A DNA stretch of 64,000 nucleotides, from assembly GCF_963676685.1 (NCBI RefSeq), contig NC_092349.1, forward strand, positions 82,472,604 to 82,536,603, in the 5' to 3' direction. Each line of letters opens with the position of its first letter. The stretch's first letter is position 1. The notes beneath the pieces are model-generated. The model worked only from the letters and a program-made list of their open reading frames with translations, was not told where the DNA came from and ran no database searches. This document shows, one piece after another, positions 33,765 through 44,924 of the stretch. A program made the translations under genes and the position numbers. Source of the stretch: Mytilus edulis. Lineage: Eukaryota > Mollusca > Bivalvia > Mytilida > Mytilidae.

Positions 33765-35945
33765 AAAGGAGTAGGTTCAGTTAAAGACCCCTTTTTGGCC
33801 CCAAAATATAGCAGTTTTAGAAAATTGTGAAAATGTAATCTTTAAGCTATATTTTGGAAAATTAAAATGCTTCTGCTACATAAATATGAGCTGTTTTTGA
33901 CAATGCAATGCACAAATATCTCGTTCTAGCATCATTAAGTCATTGTAAATTACTGAAATCTTCAACATGTTAGCGCTTTGGTTAATTTTTAGACGGTTTC
34001 TGTCTAAAGTGAAAGTGGCCGCGTTCATGTTCATTCATAACATAGAAATTTAAGTTGTATTTGATGATAATACAAAACATATATGTAACACTTCCAAACG
34101 TGTCCTTCCCCCCAAACGTGTCCGATTCTCCCAAACGTGTCTTTTCTCCCTAAACGTGTCCGAAATGTACAATATTTCCCAAACGTGTCCGATAATTGTT
34201 ATTCGTCAAATCGTGTCCAATATTTAACGCCAAAACGTTACACGTCTTTTAGCGCTTTTACATGTATCTCTTAAATAAAATCGCTGATAACGTTGACGGC
34301 AATTCTATGATGGGAGACACACGTGATGAAGATGTCATTTATCAGATTAAGTTAGTTCGATGTAGGTTTTTAATGTCAGATTATAATAATTGCAAAATTA
34401 ATCTGTTATTATTAAGTAACTTTGACTGCAGTTGTTTATTGTCCAGTTGCAAGTATTTCATATTAGTTTAGAGCGAACATACACATATAGTTTTGGAGTT
34501 GAATTAATCGTTAACTTTGATAATGATTTTGTACATATAAACTCCGATGATGCCTTTTATATTTATCCGAATATTGCATGGCGGGGTTTGAACAGTATTT
34601 TTTTTTTACTTTTGTCAATAGTTTGTGTGTATTTCAAAAACCCATCAAATTATAAACTTGTTATCCTGGTTTTTAATAAATTTTAGGTTTCCACCATTAC
34701 TAAAGACACACGATAAGAAACATAACGTCCAGTGCCAAATATTTCATGCATTAGTTTTATAGATTACTGTTATGTGATCAACGCCGGTTTTAAATGCAAA
34801 TTTATTTTGTAGTGTATAAATAAACTTTAGAATGTTGATTACGTATTGTCCAGTTGCAAGTACTTTATGCATATTTAGAGCGCACAATAGTTTTGCAAGT
34901 TTTAATGTTTTTACAGTTGTACTATACACATTAACTTTAAACTAAACTTTAAACTGATGATTGTGTATTGTCCAGTTGCAAGTATGTCATGCATATTTAG
35001 AGAGAACATACAAGTTTTAATGTTTTTGCAGTTCTATTTAGAGAGAACATAGGCTACCTGTTTTTTTTAACATTTTAACATACATGTTTTAATGTTTTTA
35101 CTGTTCTTTTGTTAAGATAAACTCTAGACTGCTGGTTGCATATTGTCCAGTTGCAAGTATTTCATGCAAATTAGAGAAAACATACAAGTTTTAATGTTTT
35201 TTTCAGTTCTACTGAATAAATTAACTTTAGACTGATGATTGCGAATTGTCCAGTTGTCAGTATTTCATGCATAATTAGAGAGAACATTAAAGTTTTAACG
35301 CGCAGAGAAAGGGACACTTTGACCTGTTAACTGTACTGTTTAACTCAACATGTTTGCTTACAATTTACAAACGAAATAGCCGAAATGACGCCCCCACTTT
35401 AAGCCAGTTTAATTCTTCCGTTTTGAAAAAGTACTAACGTGCTTATGTATATTTTTAATGAAATGGTAAAATTAGTGTACTTTAATCAAGTAGCAATAAC
35501 CAAATAATGCTTGATATGAACACGTTTTGGGGATTGGACACGTTTGGGGGTTAGTTGAGAAATGGACACGTTTGGGCATTTATACAAACGACACGCTTTG
35601 GCGCAGTTTTCAACTAGACATGTTTGGGAGAATTGGACACGTTTGGGGGGAAGGACACTTTTCTGAGTGTTACATATATAAAGGTTGAGGATGAACACGG
35701 ATGCGGCCACTTTCATTTTTGACAAAAAACATCTGAAAAGTGACGTCTTTTGGCATATTTGATAGATTTTTCATATATAAGCTTGAATCAGAGCGTTTTA
35801 AATGACTAAATCAGTTAAAAGCTTTCACATAAACTAATTGAATCAATTGAAATAGACTTTAAGTGTTTAAAAAGTGTCCAAAAACTTTCGTGAGATGAAC
35901 CTGAAATTTGAGGCCAAAATGGGCCCTTACCGGACCTACTCCTTT
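33765..35945. mobile_element. TIR element (host copy 1), interrupted by a nested element
   Basis: Left end AAAGGAGTAGGTTCAG..GGCCCCAAAATATAG; right end GAGGCCAAAATGGGCCC..CGGACCTACTCCTTT. The flanking halves match the copy at 37442-40846 (for example GCTTCTGCTACATAAATATG, then GGTTGAGGATGAACACGGAT and GAGCTTGAATC). Without the nested piece the element is about 590 bases. Confidence 0.75.
34085..35673. mobile_element. Nested element with mirrored AAACGTGTCC arrays at its ends
   Basis: It breaks host copy 1 exactly where copy 2 is continuous. Ends are GTAACACTTCC and AGTGTTAC, flanked by ATATAT. The first ~180 bases hold about six variants of CCAAACGTGTCC; the last ~160 bases hold about six of the complement GGACACGTTTGG. 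Between them a worn tandem repeat recurs (TTGTCCAGTTGCAAGTA near 34440, 34847, 34967, 35143 and 35247). No transposase frame. Confidence 0.75.
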
Positions 35946-36909
35946 CAATGCATCCAAATATTTCAATGCAAAACATGTACCTCAATATTTTAGTTTTCAT
36001 TAGAATGCAGCACGATAAAAAATTTGTATATACTAAAATACAGCAAAAGCCAAAGGAAATATTTTCAGTACAGGTCATTCATAAAAATAAAATAAAATAA
36101 AACTCAGATTTTGTTTTTGGAAAAACAGCATGATGAAATAACAAAATATTTTTTAATGGAAAAACATAAATTAAACTTTGTTCTTGGCACAAAAAGGAAT
36201 AAAAATGCTTTGGAAGACGCAAAAATAAATTCTTTCTTTCAAATCAATATACATTTTATCTGCATATGATAGTTTGGTATATGAAACAAATAGATACATA
36301 TTAAACATGTTAAAACAAAATGTGTATTTGTAGTCAGAATATTGTATAAAACATGAAAAAAAGACAACATGCAGTGTTAAAAGACGAACATTATTACAAA
36401 TAAGGTTAGCAAGTTAATAAAGATTTAAGTTATCTTAACAATACAAACAAACAAAAAAACTGTCAAAATAAATGGCACTAAAATTTTCAAATCTATAATA
36501 AGAATGACTTTAACATTATACTTTAGCATGTTTGATGGCTAAAATACGTTAAACAAATGTGTGTGTTCAGGGTTTTCTTTACAAATTATAATTGGTAGGT
36601 CAGACCTTGCTTACACAAACCAAAGAATATCAAGTCTTCACAAAATTTGGTATACATATTATTTGACTTGAAAGTCACCATTTACAATTTGTCAATAAAC
36701 AAATTGATTGTGATTATAAATAGGATTTGATCAGTTCTGTCATGTGTTTTGATCTAATAAAAAATCCTAACAAAAAACATAATGATCAGTCAAGAAATAC
36801 TCGACACACATGGTTTGGCTTTCTCAAAATATGTTTTGACACATTCCCCCATTTGCCTTCTTAATCTTATTTCATAAATGAAATATGTCTGCAATTAAGC
36901 TGCAGTCTT
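35946..36909. other. Probable 3' UTR and flank of the BTB zinc-finger gene
   Basis: AT-rich sequence downstream (minus strand) of the stop codon at 36910. No additional frame. Confidence 0.35.
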
Positions 36910-37386
36910 TTAAGAGTATGATAATGGTATGTTACAATTCCCAACAAAGTTCAATAACTCCTGATATTTTTCTAAATTATCTCCCATTTGTACATGTCTC
37001 TCTTCAGATACATGTACTGGTATGTGTTCATTATAACTTTCACTGATTGGTCTATTCTGCAATGTTAAATTGGATGAAATTCTTTCTGATTCCATAAAAT
37101 GCATTCTTTCCCCACCATATTCATTATAACTTTTCTCAGTTGTAATTGTTTTTTCACTTATTGGTCTCGTCTGTACAGATAGATCTGATGAACTCTTTTC
37201 TGAATCTATGAAACTCCGCCTAGCACTCATGTATTCATTATAACCTTTTCCTGTCTTTATCATTTTTTCACGTAGTTTATGAGTTGAAATTATCTCTAAT
37301 TTATGAATGTTTTTCATATGGCTGTTCAAATTTCCTTTCAACTTGCAGCTGTATTCACAAATATGACATGAAAATGGACGAGCCTC
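36910..37386 (-). CDS. BTB zinc-finger gene, last exon (finger 10 and C-terminus)
   Basis: Acceptor TATTTTTACAG, phase 0. It opens E-A-R-P-F, completing the inter-finger linker begun by the previous exon (H-S-E-A-R-P-F), then C-H-I-C-(x12)-H-M-K-N-I-H. The remaining about 130 residues are Ser/Glu-rich with three related blocks (G-K-G-Y-N-E-Y, E-K-S-Y-N-E-Y, E-S-Y-N-E-H), a loose internal repeat of about 38-40 residues. Stop at 36910. Confidence 0.85.
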   Translation of the reverse strand, partial: EARPFSCHICEYSCKLKGNLNSHMKNIHKLEIISTHKLREKMIKTGKGYNEYMSARRSFIDSEKSSSDLSVQTRPISEKTITTEKSYNEYGGERMHFMESERISSNLTLQNRPISESYNEHIPVHVSEERHVQMGDNLEKYQELLNFVGNCNIPLSYS

Positions 37387-37441
37387 CTGTAAAAATATAA
37401 ATTTTATATAAAAGAAGTATAACTTAACAATTGAAGCAGTC

Positions 37442-40400
37442 AAAGGAGTAGGTCCAGTAAGACCCCTTTTTGGCCCCAAAATATAGCAGTTTTACAAAAT
37501 TGTTAAAATGTATACTTTTAGTTATTTATTGGACAGTAGAATGCTTCTGCTACATAAATATGGGCTGTGTTTGACAATACGATATACATATATCGAGTAC
37601 TAGCACCATTAAGTCATGCTAAATTACTGAAATCTTCACAATTCTAGCATTTTGGTTAAATTTTAGACGGTTTCCGTGTAAAACGAAAGTGGCCGCATTC
37701 GTGTTCATCCAAAATATTTAAATGTAAGTTGTATTTAATGATAATACATAACATGTATAAAGGTTGAGGATGAACACGGATGCGGCCACTTTCATTTTTG
37801 ACAAAAAAACATCTTAAAAGTGACATTTTTCAGCATATTTGGTAGGTTTTTCATATTTGAGCTTGAATCGGAGCGTTTTTAAAGGGATAATTCGCAATTT
37901 TTCACTTTTCATCTAATTATGTTCATAATACCATAAAAAACATATTCACCAAGTTTTATTTCGATATGAAAAGTAATAAAGAAGAAAATTGGGAATTATT
38001 AATTTTATTTTATCAAACTTCCTGACTTATGTGACGTAGTTTAAGTCTTTGAGCATGCCGGGAGTGAAATTAATCTCATTTAAGTCTTGTTCGTTAACCA
38101 TATAATAACGCTATTTAAAGCGCATCGACGACTTTTGGTGTAGCTATTAACCAACGAAAAGTAAGTGATAGCCATGCAACTTTTAAAATTAGATTGTAGG
38201 ATTCATGTGTGGGTTTTTTATACGAATTCTAGTAATTAAAGTAAATAATACAATAGAACATTTTTATGACTTTTTTTTCTTTAAATACTTTAAACAAACA
38301 TATGAAACTGACATGATCGATAGTGTATTAAAAAATACATGTTTGTATTCTGAACTTTTTGCTTCATTCCAGAAAACATTTTCACTTGCTTGTACTGTGG
38401 AAATTAAATGTGTATTAATTTGTGACACTTAGTGAATGTTGAATGCGTATTAAATTCAAGGTAATTAAAAGATTAGCATTATGTAATTCTTCATTCAGTG
38501 ACACCTAGGCGTCACGGTTCACCATTTCAGGTGTGAACAACATTTCGTATGAATGATATACGGGAGTCAGTTATACTTTTAGACACAGAAATGTAAGAAA
38601 AAGAATAAAAATGAATTTACGGGAGAAATAAGGTCGCACAATAACTGGATAGCTGTTGTATATTTTTATATATTTTGCATAAGCTCACTTTTAAATGAAT
38701 TACGACTTCTGATTACTTTTGTAACGATAAAATACTGAATTATTTTAATTGAATAAATTTATAAATAAAAATAGCCTTCTAAACACGAGTGTATGAACTA
38801 AAAAATGTACTTTTTAAATTAGAATCGGCAACCTTTAATATTTCAAACAGATTGCAATCATATAATTTAATCCATCCAAAGCGATCTTTATTTACCTATT
38901 TAGGAAGTAATGTTCTCATCAAAATATTTTAATCTCAAAACCATGAATACTTCAGCTATTTGAAAAAAAAGATGTTTTAAAAAATTGACAGGAAATTTAA
39001 GGATCCTCTTGGAATGGAATCGAAAAATTACGAAGAGATATTCTTTTCAAGTGTGAAAAACGTCAACCAAATGTATTCATAATCGGGAGCGTCCTTATTA
39101 AAATAGTCTTCTTCTCACAACGAATAATACTTTAGCTATTTGACCAACGATGTTTAAAAAAAAAAAGACAACGAATTTATTGTCATCCTAATTTCCCTAT
39201 TTTTGAATGTAATTATAAGTCTGTTCAACTGGCAATAATACTCAAAAAGCGGACAAGCAGTTTATTCTTTAAATTGCTGTCATTGAATATCAAGAAAGAA
39301 AATAAATCCCGAAATCAATTTGAAACTTTTATACTCAATAGTTTTCCTAGAAAATATTCACATCCCTTGGGGTTTATTAGTGTACGTCCAGTTGCATATG
39401 TTTTACATGAATGTCGGAACAATTGTGATGATGTCGAATTTTTCCTTCATTGGAGAACGATCTAATTGATATATATATATTTGTGATTTTACTATGTTCA
39501 TAACTTCGATGAACCGAAGCAAGTTATTATATCGACCTGTATTTAAATCAAATTGGTCCTCTTCTTCTTCTTCTTCTTTTGGTATACAATAGTCTATCGA
39601 ATTCGATGATTACATACTGTTGGCATACGTGGACTAGTCTATTTACAAAACTGTTACCCCAATTTACACAAAATGTATGTTTCTTTCTTATGTTCAATGT
39701 ATACATGTATAGATTTTAAATTGTGATATAGCTCCGTAACTTTCTATCCAGGCGTAGAAACCAATCGTCGACAAGTGCGTACATTTTTTTAAATCAATAT
39801 TTCTGGTATGTTCCAATCTGTCCTTGACTATTGACAACGAGTTTATATTACATTTTCCCAAATTAAACCTTAGAAAAAAAATGTAAATAGATTTTTATTT
39901 CATCAAATCTTTTTTTTTTGTATTATTTATATTTTTATAAATAATATTCTTTACACCAGTAATGTTATTTATAAACAAGCGTATGAGATTAGTAATGACT
40001 AGTATATTATATCACTTTCGGACACGCAAAACAGAGATGTATATTATACACCTGATAGTTCAAAATGGAGAGTTATAAATTATCGGCTGTGTACACTGAT
40101 CAATACCTACAGAAGTGAAACGATGCATGAACTTGCAAGCCCGACAGGAAATCGCTTGAATACCTGGACGTGTCACCTCACACCCCTCACAATACCTTTG
40201 GGAGTAATACCTTTAGTCATGCTGGTGATTAAATGAGGGAAGATCCGAATTTATTTGAATAAAATTTATTATTTTAAAGAATTATAAACGAATTAGATTT
40301 ACGAAAACAGTTTTCACGGAACACTTATTTATGATTTAAACTTTTGACTTTTTAACTAATTCCAATATTAACAGTTCAAAAATAACAGACTATGGTTATT

Positions 40401-40846
40401 TAAAAAAAATTAAGAACATTTTCCGTATCAAGTTAGTTTGTCAGATAAAAACAACCGTACGATTGACAAGATATCGACACGCAATTACTACTACATCGGT
40501 TACTGTAGTTTTGGTCCTTTGTGGTTAATAGACATATCTTGATTTTAAATTGGGGAAGACGACAAAATGGCGGAACGCTGAGAATTGATACTCTAAATTT
40601 AAAATCGATGGTGATCTCTTATCTAGCGGAATAAAACTTTAATATCTATAAAGTTGAGCATTTCTATACAGAATGGACATAATATCAATTTTTGATTTTT
40701 TTGCGAAGTTTCCCTTTAATGACTAAATTAGTTAAAATCTTTCACATAAATAAATTGAATCAAATAAAATAGACACTTAAGTGTTTAAAAAGGGGTCAAT
40801 TCTTTCATCAGATGAACCTGAAATTTGAGGCCGGACCTACTCCTTT
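37442..40846. mobile_element. TIR element (host copy 2), interrupted by a TTAA-flanked element
   Basis: Ends AAAGGAGTAGGTCCAG and GGACCTACTCCTTT. It starts only 56 bases upstream of the last-exon acceptor, in the intron of the BTB zinc-finger gene. Its two halves match host copy 1 on either side of 37883-40715. Confidence 0.75.
37883..40715. mobile_element. 2.8-kb piggyBac-like element, non-autonomous, inside host copy 2
   Basis: TTAA stands at 37879-37882 and 40716-40719. The ends are AGGGATAATTCGCAA and, inverted, AGGGAAACTTCGCAA (13 of 15 match). Host copy 1 shows the undisturbed site GAGCGTTTTAAATGACTAAA. TTAA targeting is the mark of piggyBac elements. No long frame, so it lacks a transposase. 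Confidence 0.75.
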
Positions 40847-41440
40847 AAAGTCATGAAAATACTGACTGAAGAAGTAATTTGGTATCCTGGTCTACAGGTG
40901 AAAGTCTCATTTACACAAACCCATAATCTCTTTGTAGTTACATGCAAATATATATTATTATATCATCAAGTTTACTGACTCTCTGAAATATGTCTGACCA
41001 TCTGAAACATGCAGTCTACTGTTGGGAAGATAAACATTCCCACACACTGGAACAAATATGAGGTAAACAAAAATGCACTATCCTCTACTTTAAAGACAAA
41101 TGTATTTGTAAGTTTAAATATTGTTTTGGTCACCACAACCATTTTGGTTAAACCTTAATAATTGTATCTGCTAATATTTTGTTATGGTAATAATCACAAT
41201 AACTATAGCTACTGTTAAGAACTGCAAAAGTTCTTTATGAAAATTTGTGTTACTTTGTGTAGCAGAGCACGCCCTATATATAGTAAACATTTGGGGAAAA
41301 AAATTTCTTACATGTTTGAGTCTGACTGATTTTTTGTTCATCAAAAGAAATTGTTGCATTTGTCTGACCAATGTTCCACAGTTTTCTGAGGAATTTCATG
41401 AAGTCTGTATATCATGTTACAATGCAAATATGAATATTAG
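40847..41440. other. Intron sequence, no gene seen
   Basis: AT-rich, between the nested elements and the finger-exon array. Confidence 0.3.
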
Positions 41441-42077
41441 GTAAAATACTTACAGAATGTGTGCATTGTTCATGTGTTCTAAGTTTTCTTCTAGACCTTG
41501 TTGCATAACTACACTTGTCACATCTAAATACTTACAGAATGTGTACACTGTTCATGTGTTCTAAGTGTTCTTCTAGACCTTGTTGTGTAACTACACTTGA
41601 CACATCTAAATACTTACAGAGTGTGTACACTGTTCATGTGTTCTAAGTGTTCTTCTAGACCTTCTTGTGTAACTACACTTGTTACATCTAAATACTTACA
41701 GAATGTGTACACTGTTCATGTGTTCTAAGTGTTCTTCTAGACCTTGTTGTGTAACTACACTTGACACATCTAAATACTTACAGAGTGTGTACACTGTTCG
41801 TGTGTTCTTTTGTGTAACTACACTTGTTACAAAGATTTAAATTTTCACTTTCCCTTGTCCTAAATCAACTTGCCACAGGTGATGGGAAATGGGAATCCTA
41901 GAACACTGTACTTACAGAATGTGTACAATGTTCATGTGTTCTAAGTGTTCTTCTAGACCTTGTTGTGTAACTACTTGTCACATCTAAATACTTACAGAAT
42001 GTGAACACTGTTCATGTGTTCTAAGTGTTCTTCTAGACCTTGTTGTGTAACTACACTTGTCACATCTAAATACTTAC
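41441..42077 (-). repeat. 82-bp tandem array of zinc-finger exon copies
   Basis: Seven extra copies of the exon at 42078-42160 follow it in the intron. Each carries C-x-K-C-S-Y-x-x-R-S-R-R-x-L-R-T-H-E-Q-C-x-H-S and the donor TCT|GTAAGTATT. Five are intact as fingers. One (about 41782-41830) has lost 26 bases and one (about 41917-41985) has a 2-base deletion. An unrelated stretch of about 80 bases (41832-41910) splits the array. Because 82 is not a multiple of three, and joining a donor to the ATTTAG preceding the next copy gives ATG-TGA, downstream copies cannot be read in frame. Confidence 0.9.
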
Positions 42078-42160
42078 AGAATGTGTACACTGTTCATGTG
42101 TTCTAAGTGTTCTTCTAGACCTTGTTGTGTAACTACACTTGTCACATCGAAATACTTCAT
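42078..42160 (-). CDS. BTB zinc-finger gene, exon 6 (finger 9)
   Basis: Acceptor TTTACATTTTAG, phase 1 in: A plus AT makes AAT, then E-V-F-R-C-D-K-C-(x12)-H-E-Q-C-T-H-S. Donor TCT|GTAAGT, phase 0, fits the last exon. Of the eight copies of this finger here, only this one has an upstream acceptor in the right phase. Confidence 0.85.
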
Positions 42161-42730
42161 CTAAAATGTAAATTGAAATACCAATACATAAGTACATCTA
42201 TTTTTATTATGGCAAAGTTTGTATTGCCATTTCCTAGAAATTCTTGTACTTTGAAAATTTGTAAAACGTTTAAAGGTAGAAATCAGTGGGTTTTGTTTTT
42301 TAGTACATGTCTACCTCATAGTGGTCTATCTCAAGTTTATTTTAAGAGAAATACAGGGCGATGTTTTGTTTTTTGTTTGTTTGACATCAAAACAGGAAGT
42401 AATGAAATGCTTTGTGTTGAAAAAATATCTTGATATATATCTTGATATATATATTTTAATCAATTTTCTTCCTTTCCTGTTTTATTTTCATGTACTTGGC
42501 ATTTGCATTTATATTTCAACAAACTGTGGTTCCAATTTTTTCGGATTTTAGAAAATTTATATTTAAAAATTTGTTTGTGTGGTTTTGCCACAGTTTGCAC
42601 ACAAGCCTTTAGATCGCTTAAAATTTTTTGAACATCTAAATCTTTTGGTTTGTTTGTGCCGACAAAATCCAACACAATTGGTATCTTACAAATATAAACA
42701 AGTAAAACTGCAAGCTACTGCTCACTGATG

Positions 42731-43057
42731 ATACCCTGCCAAAATATTAACAGGAAGTTGTTGAGTGATTATAGTTCTTGAGAAAAATGTGACGAAAATT
42801 TTCAACTTTGCTATAAATATATATATCATGTGTAAAATGATACAAGTGTTCAGTAAACAATTCAGTTGTTGAGCGATAAATCTAAAAACACATTGTATGG
42901 TATAACTGACTTATATAAACCCTGAAACCAAATTTCAGAAATCCCTGTCAATTAGTTCCTGAGAAAATATTCATGGGACAGACTGACTGATGGATGGACT
43001 GACAGACAGACAGAGGTAAAACAGTATACCCCCATTTTTTTTTTAAAGCAGGGGTAT
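42731..43057. mobile_element. Short element with ATACCC(C)TGC inverted ends
   Basis: Left ATACCCTGCC, right GCAGGGGTAT; contains GAAACCAAATTTCAGAAATC and a GACAGACAGACAG run. Bases 2950-3060 belong to the same family. It lies in the intron between fingers 8 and 9. Confidence 0.55.
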
Positions 43058-43091
43058 AATAATAATGAATCCACAGTATGATAGTACTTAC

Positions 43092-43178
43092 TGCTGTGAG
43101 AGGCTATTCTATGACTGTATAATGACTTATTGGTTTTAAATTTCTTTGGACAATCACTGCACTTGAAGTTCAGATCCT
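43092..43178 (-). CDS. BTB zinc-finger gene, exon 5 (finger 8)
   Basis: Acceptor CTTATTTGTAG; G plus AG completes GAG. Reads E-D-L-N-F-K-C-S-D-C-P-K-K-F-(x8)-H-R-I-A-S-H-S, a canonical C2H2 finger. Donor A|GTAAGT, phase 1. Confidence 0.85.
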
Positions 43179-43559
43179 CTACAAATAAGCATAGAATAAA
43201 TAAAATATGTATAGCAAAATATCTTCTTATTTTATAATGTAATTAAGCTTACTTGTTCACTTCTATAACAGCTAATTATAAAATATCAGTCTACATATGT
43301 AATTCAGTATTGCCTATCTGACAGAAACTATCTATAATCTAAACATATTTAATAATTTAGAATATATATGGTATCATGAGGTTCTCATCTTGAAATAAAA
43401 GAACAATTACAGTAATTCAAAAAACATTTCTAGGTTCTATAATTCTTTGTTAACGTATGCCAATTTTAAAAATGATAAATCATAATGGTGACCAGCACAT
43501 CGGCAGGAGTGGTAAAAATGTAGATTTTATGAGTATTCAAGTAATCAAGGTTGTACTGA

Positions 43560-43655
43560 CCAAATGAAAACTAATGCTTGCTATGTAGTCTGGGTCTTGC
43601 TCATTGTTGAAGGATATATGGTGACCTATAGTCACTAAAAGGATTTAAAATGCTT
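43560..43655 (+). repeat. Fragment of the dispersed mussel tail repeat
   Basis: GTCTGGGTCTTGCTCATTGT then GGTGACCTATAGTCACTAAA; matches the first half of the repeat at 44120. Confidence 0.5.
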
Positions 43656-43674
43656 ACTTTAATTTATAGTATAC

Positions 43675-43751
43675 CTGAATGATTTTCTTGTTTATGATTT
43701 TTTAAATAACTAGGATAGAAACAGTAGAAATCACACAAATCACACTGGTAT
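43675..43751 (-). CDS. BTB zinc-finger gene, exon 4 (finger 7)
   Basis: Acceptor TTTATTTTTCAG, phase 2 in (AA plus A). Reads K-Y-Q-C-D-L-C-D-F-Y-(x8)-N-H-K-Q-E-N-H-S, C2H2 with a four-residue H-H spacing. Donor G|GTATAC, phase 1, is the weakest donor of the gene. Confidence 0.85.
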
Positions 43752-44119
43752 CTGAAAAATAAACAACAAATAACAACAAATCAGGCATACCATAAAGTTT
43801 TGATAAATTGGGTAATAAAATGAATGGTATATTTTTAAGGTATTTAAGGCATTGTTTATATTGCTACCTAGAATTTATATTGTCAGATAATAAAATAGCA
43901 TGACATTTCATTTGATGTTCATAATATGTTATGTAAAGCTGTAATGTATATCTTATAATAACACAGACAGAGCCCTTAAATCACAACTGATTTTTTTTAA
44001 GCATGAATTGAGGTTTCATTACTTGAGACATTTGACAATTTTATGGGTTTTTTTTTCTGTGTTCATTTTTTTTTTAGGAAAACTACATAGTTTTCTCGTT
44101 TGAATTGTTTTACATTTAT

Positions 44120-44270
44120 CATTTCAGGGCATTTTCTGACTGACTATGCAGTATTGGCTTTACTCATTGTTGAAGGCTTTATGGTGACCTTTAGTTGTTA
44201 ATTTCTGTGTCATTTTAGTCTCTTGTGGTGAGTTGTCTCATTGGCAATTATACCACATTCTTTTTTATAT
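44120..44270 (+). repeat. Dispersed mussel repeat tail
   Basis: CTGACTGACTATGCAGTATT, CTCATTGTTGAAGGCTTTAT, then GTTGTCTCATTGGCAATTAT. Related copies lie at 11920, 43560 and inverted at 21843. Confidence 0.7.
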
Positions 44271-44333
44271 TTCCTATTTCTGTAAGATAAGACCAAATCT
44301 ATGAACTATGATGTTTCAGTACACTTAGCTTAC

Positions 44334-44464
44334 TTTTTCATGTTGGAAGGGATAGCTTCTCCATGTACATTATGTAGATGAATGGACAATGTCATCTGAA
44401 CTTTGGACTTAAATGGACATTTATGACAAAGTTTATAACTTTTATGTTCAGCATTCAGATGTTT
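44334..44464 (-). CDS. BTB zinc-finger gene, exon 3 (end of finger 5, finger 6)
   Basis: Acceptor TTTCTCTCCACAG. The first codons K-H-L-N-A-E-H supply both histidines of finger 5, whose cysteines are in exon 2. Then C-H-K-C-P-F-K-S-(x8)-H-L-H-N-V-H forms finger 6. Donor AA|GTAAGC, phase 2. Confidence 0.9.
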
Positions 44465-44924
44465 CTGTGGAGAGAAAAAAGATAATTAGTCATTGAATAT
44501 TTATTCTAAATCTTTCTATTAATCAAATATTAACATGAATTAACAGTAATAGCTTTATTTTTACTATCTTTTCGTTCAATGCCAATCCTATGCATTTATC
44601 AAATTAAGTCATATTTAGTAGTGCAAAAGTCAAACTCATAAACATAAAAGTTCCTAAAAAATGTTTTCACACACTTTTTATCTTATAAAACTAATACAAA
44701 ATTTAATGTATTTAATTTTTGGAAAACTGATTGGTGTGCATCATTGGGAATCTTGAAACTTTTTCTATAGGAACCCTTTCCATAGTTGTCATAGAAAGAT
44801 CTGTATAAGGAAATATCAAATAACCATTTTCAGATTTTTACCTTCGGGTATGCTTTTGAGAAGAAGAGTGTGTTTTATGAATATTTTTTAGATTCTTTTT
44901 TCATATCTAAAATTTGATTTAAAT

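Noticed and set aside
41454-42067. Downstream finger copies as mutually exclusive alternative exons
   Set aside because: The only upstream AG (ATTTAG) puts them in the wrong phase after either exon 5 or another copy's donor, giving an immediate stop or frameshift. Transcript data could still overturn this.
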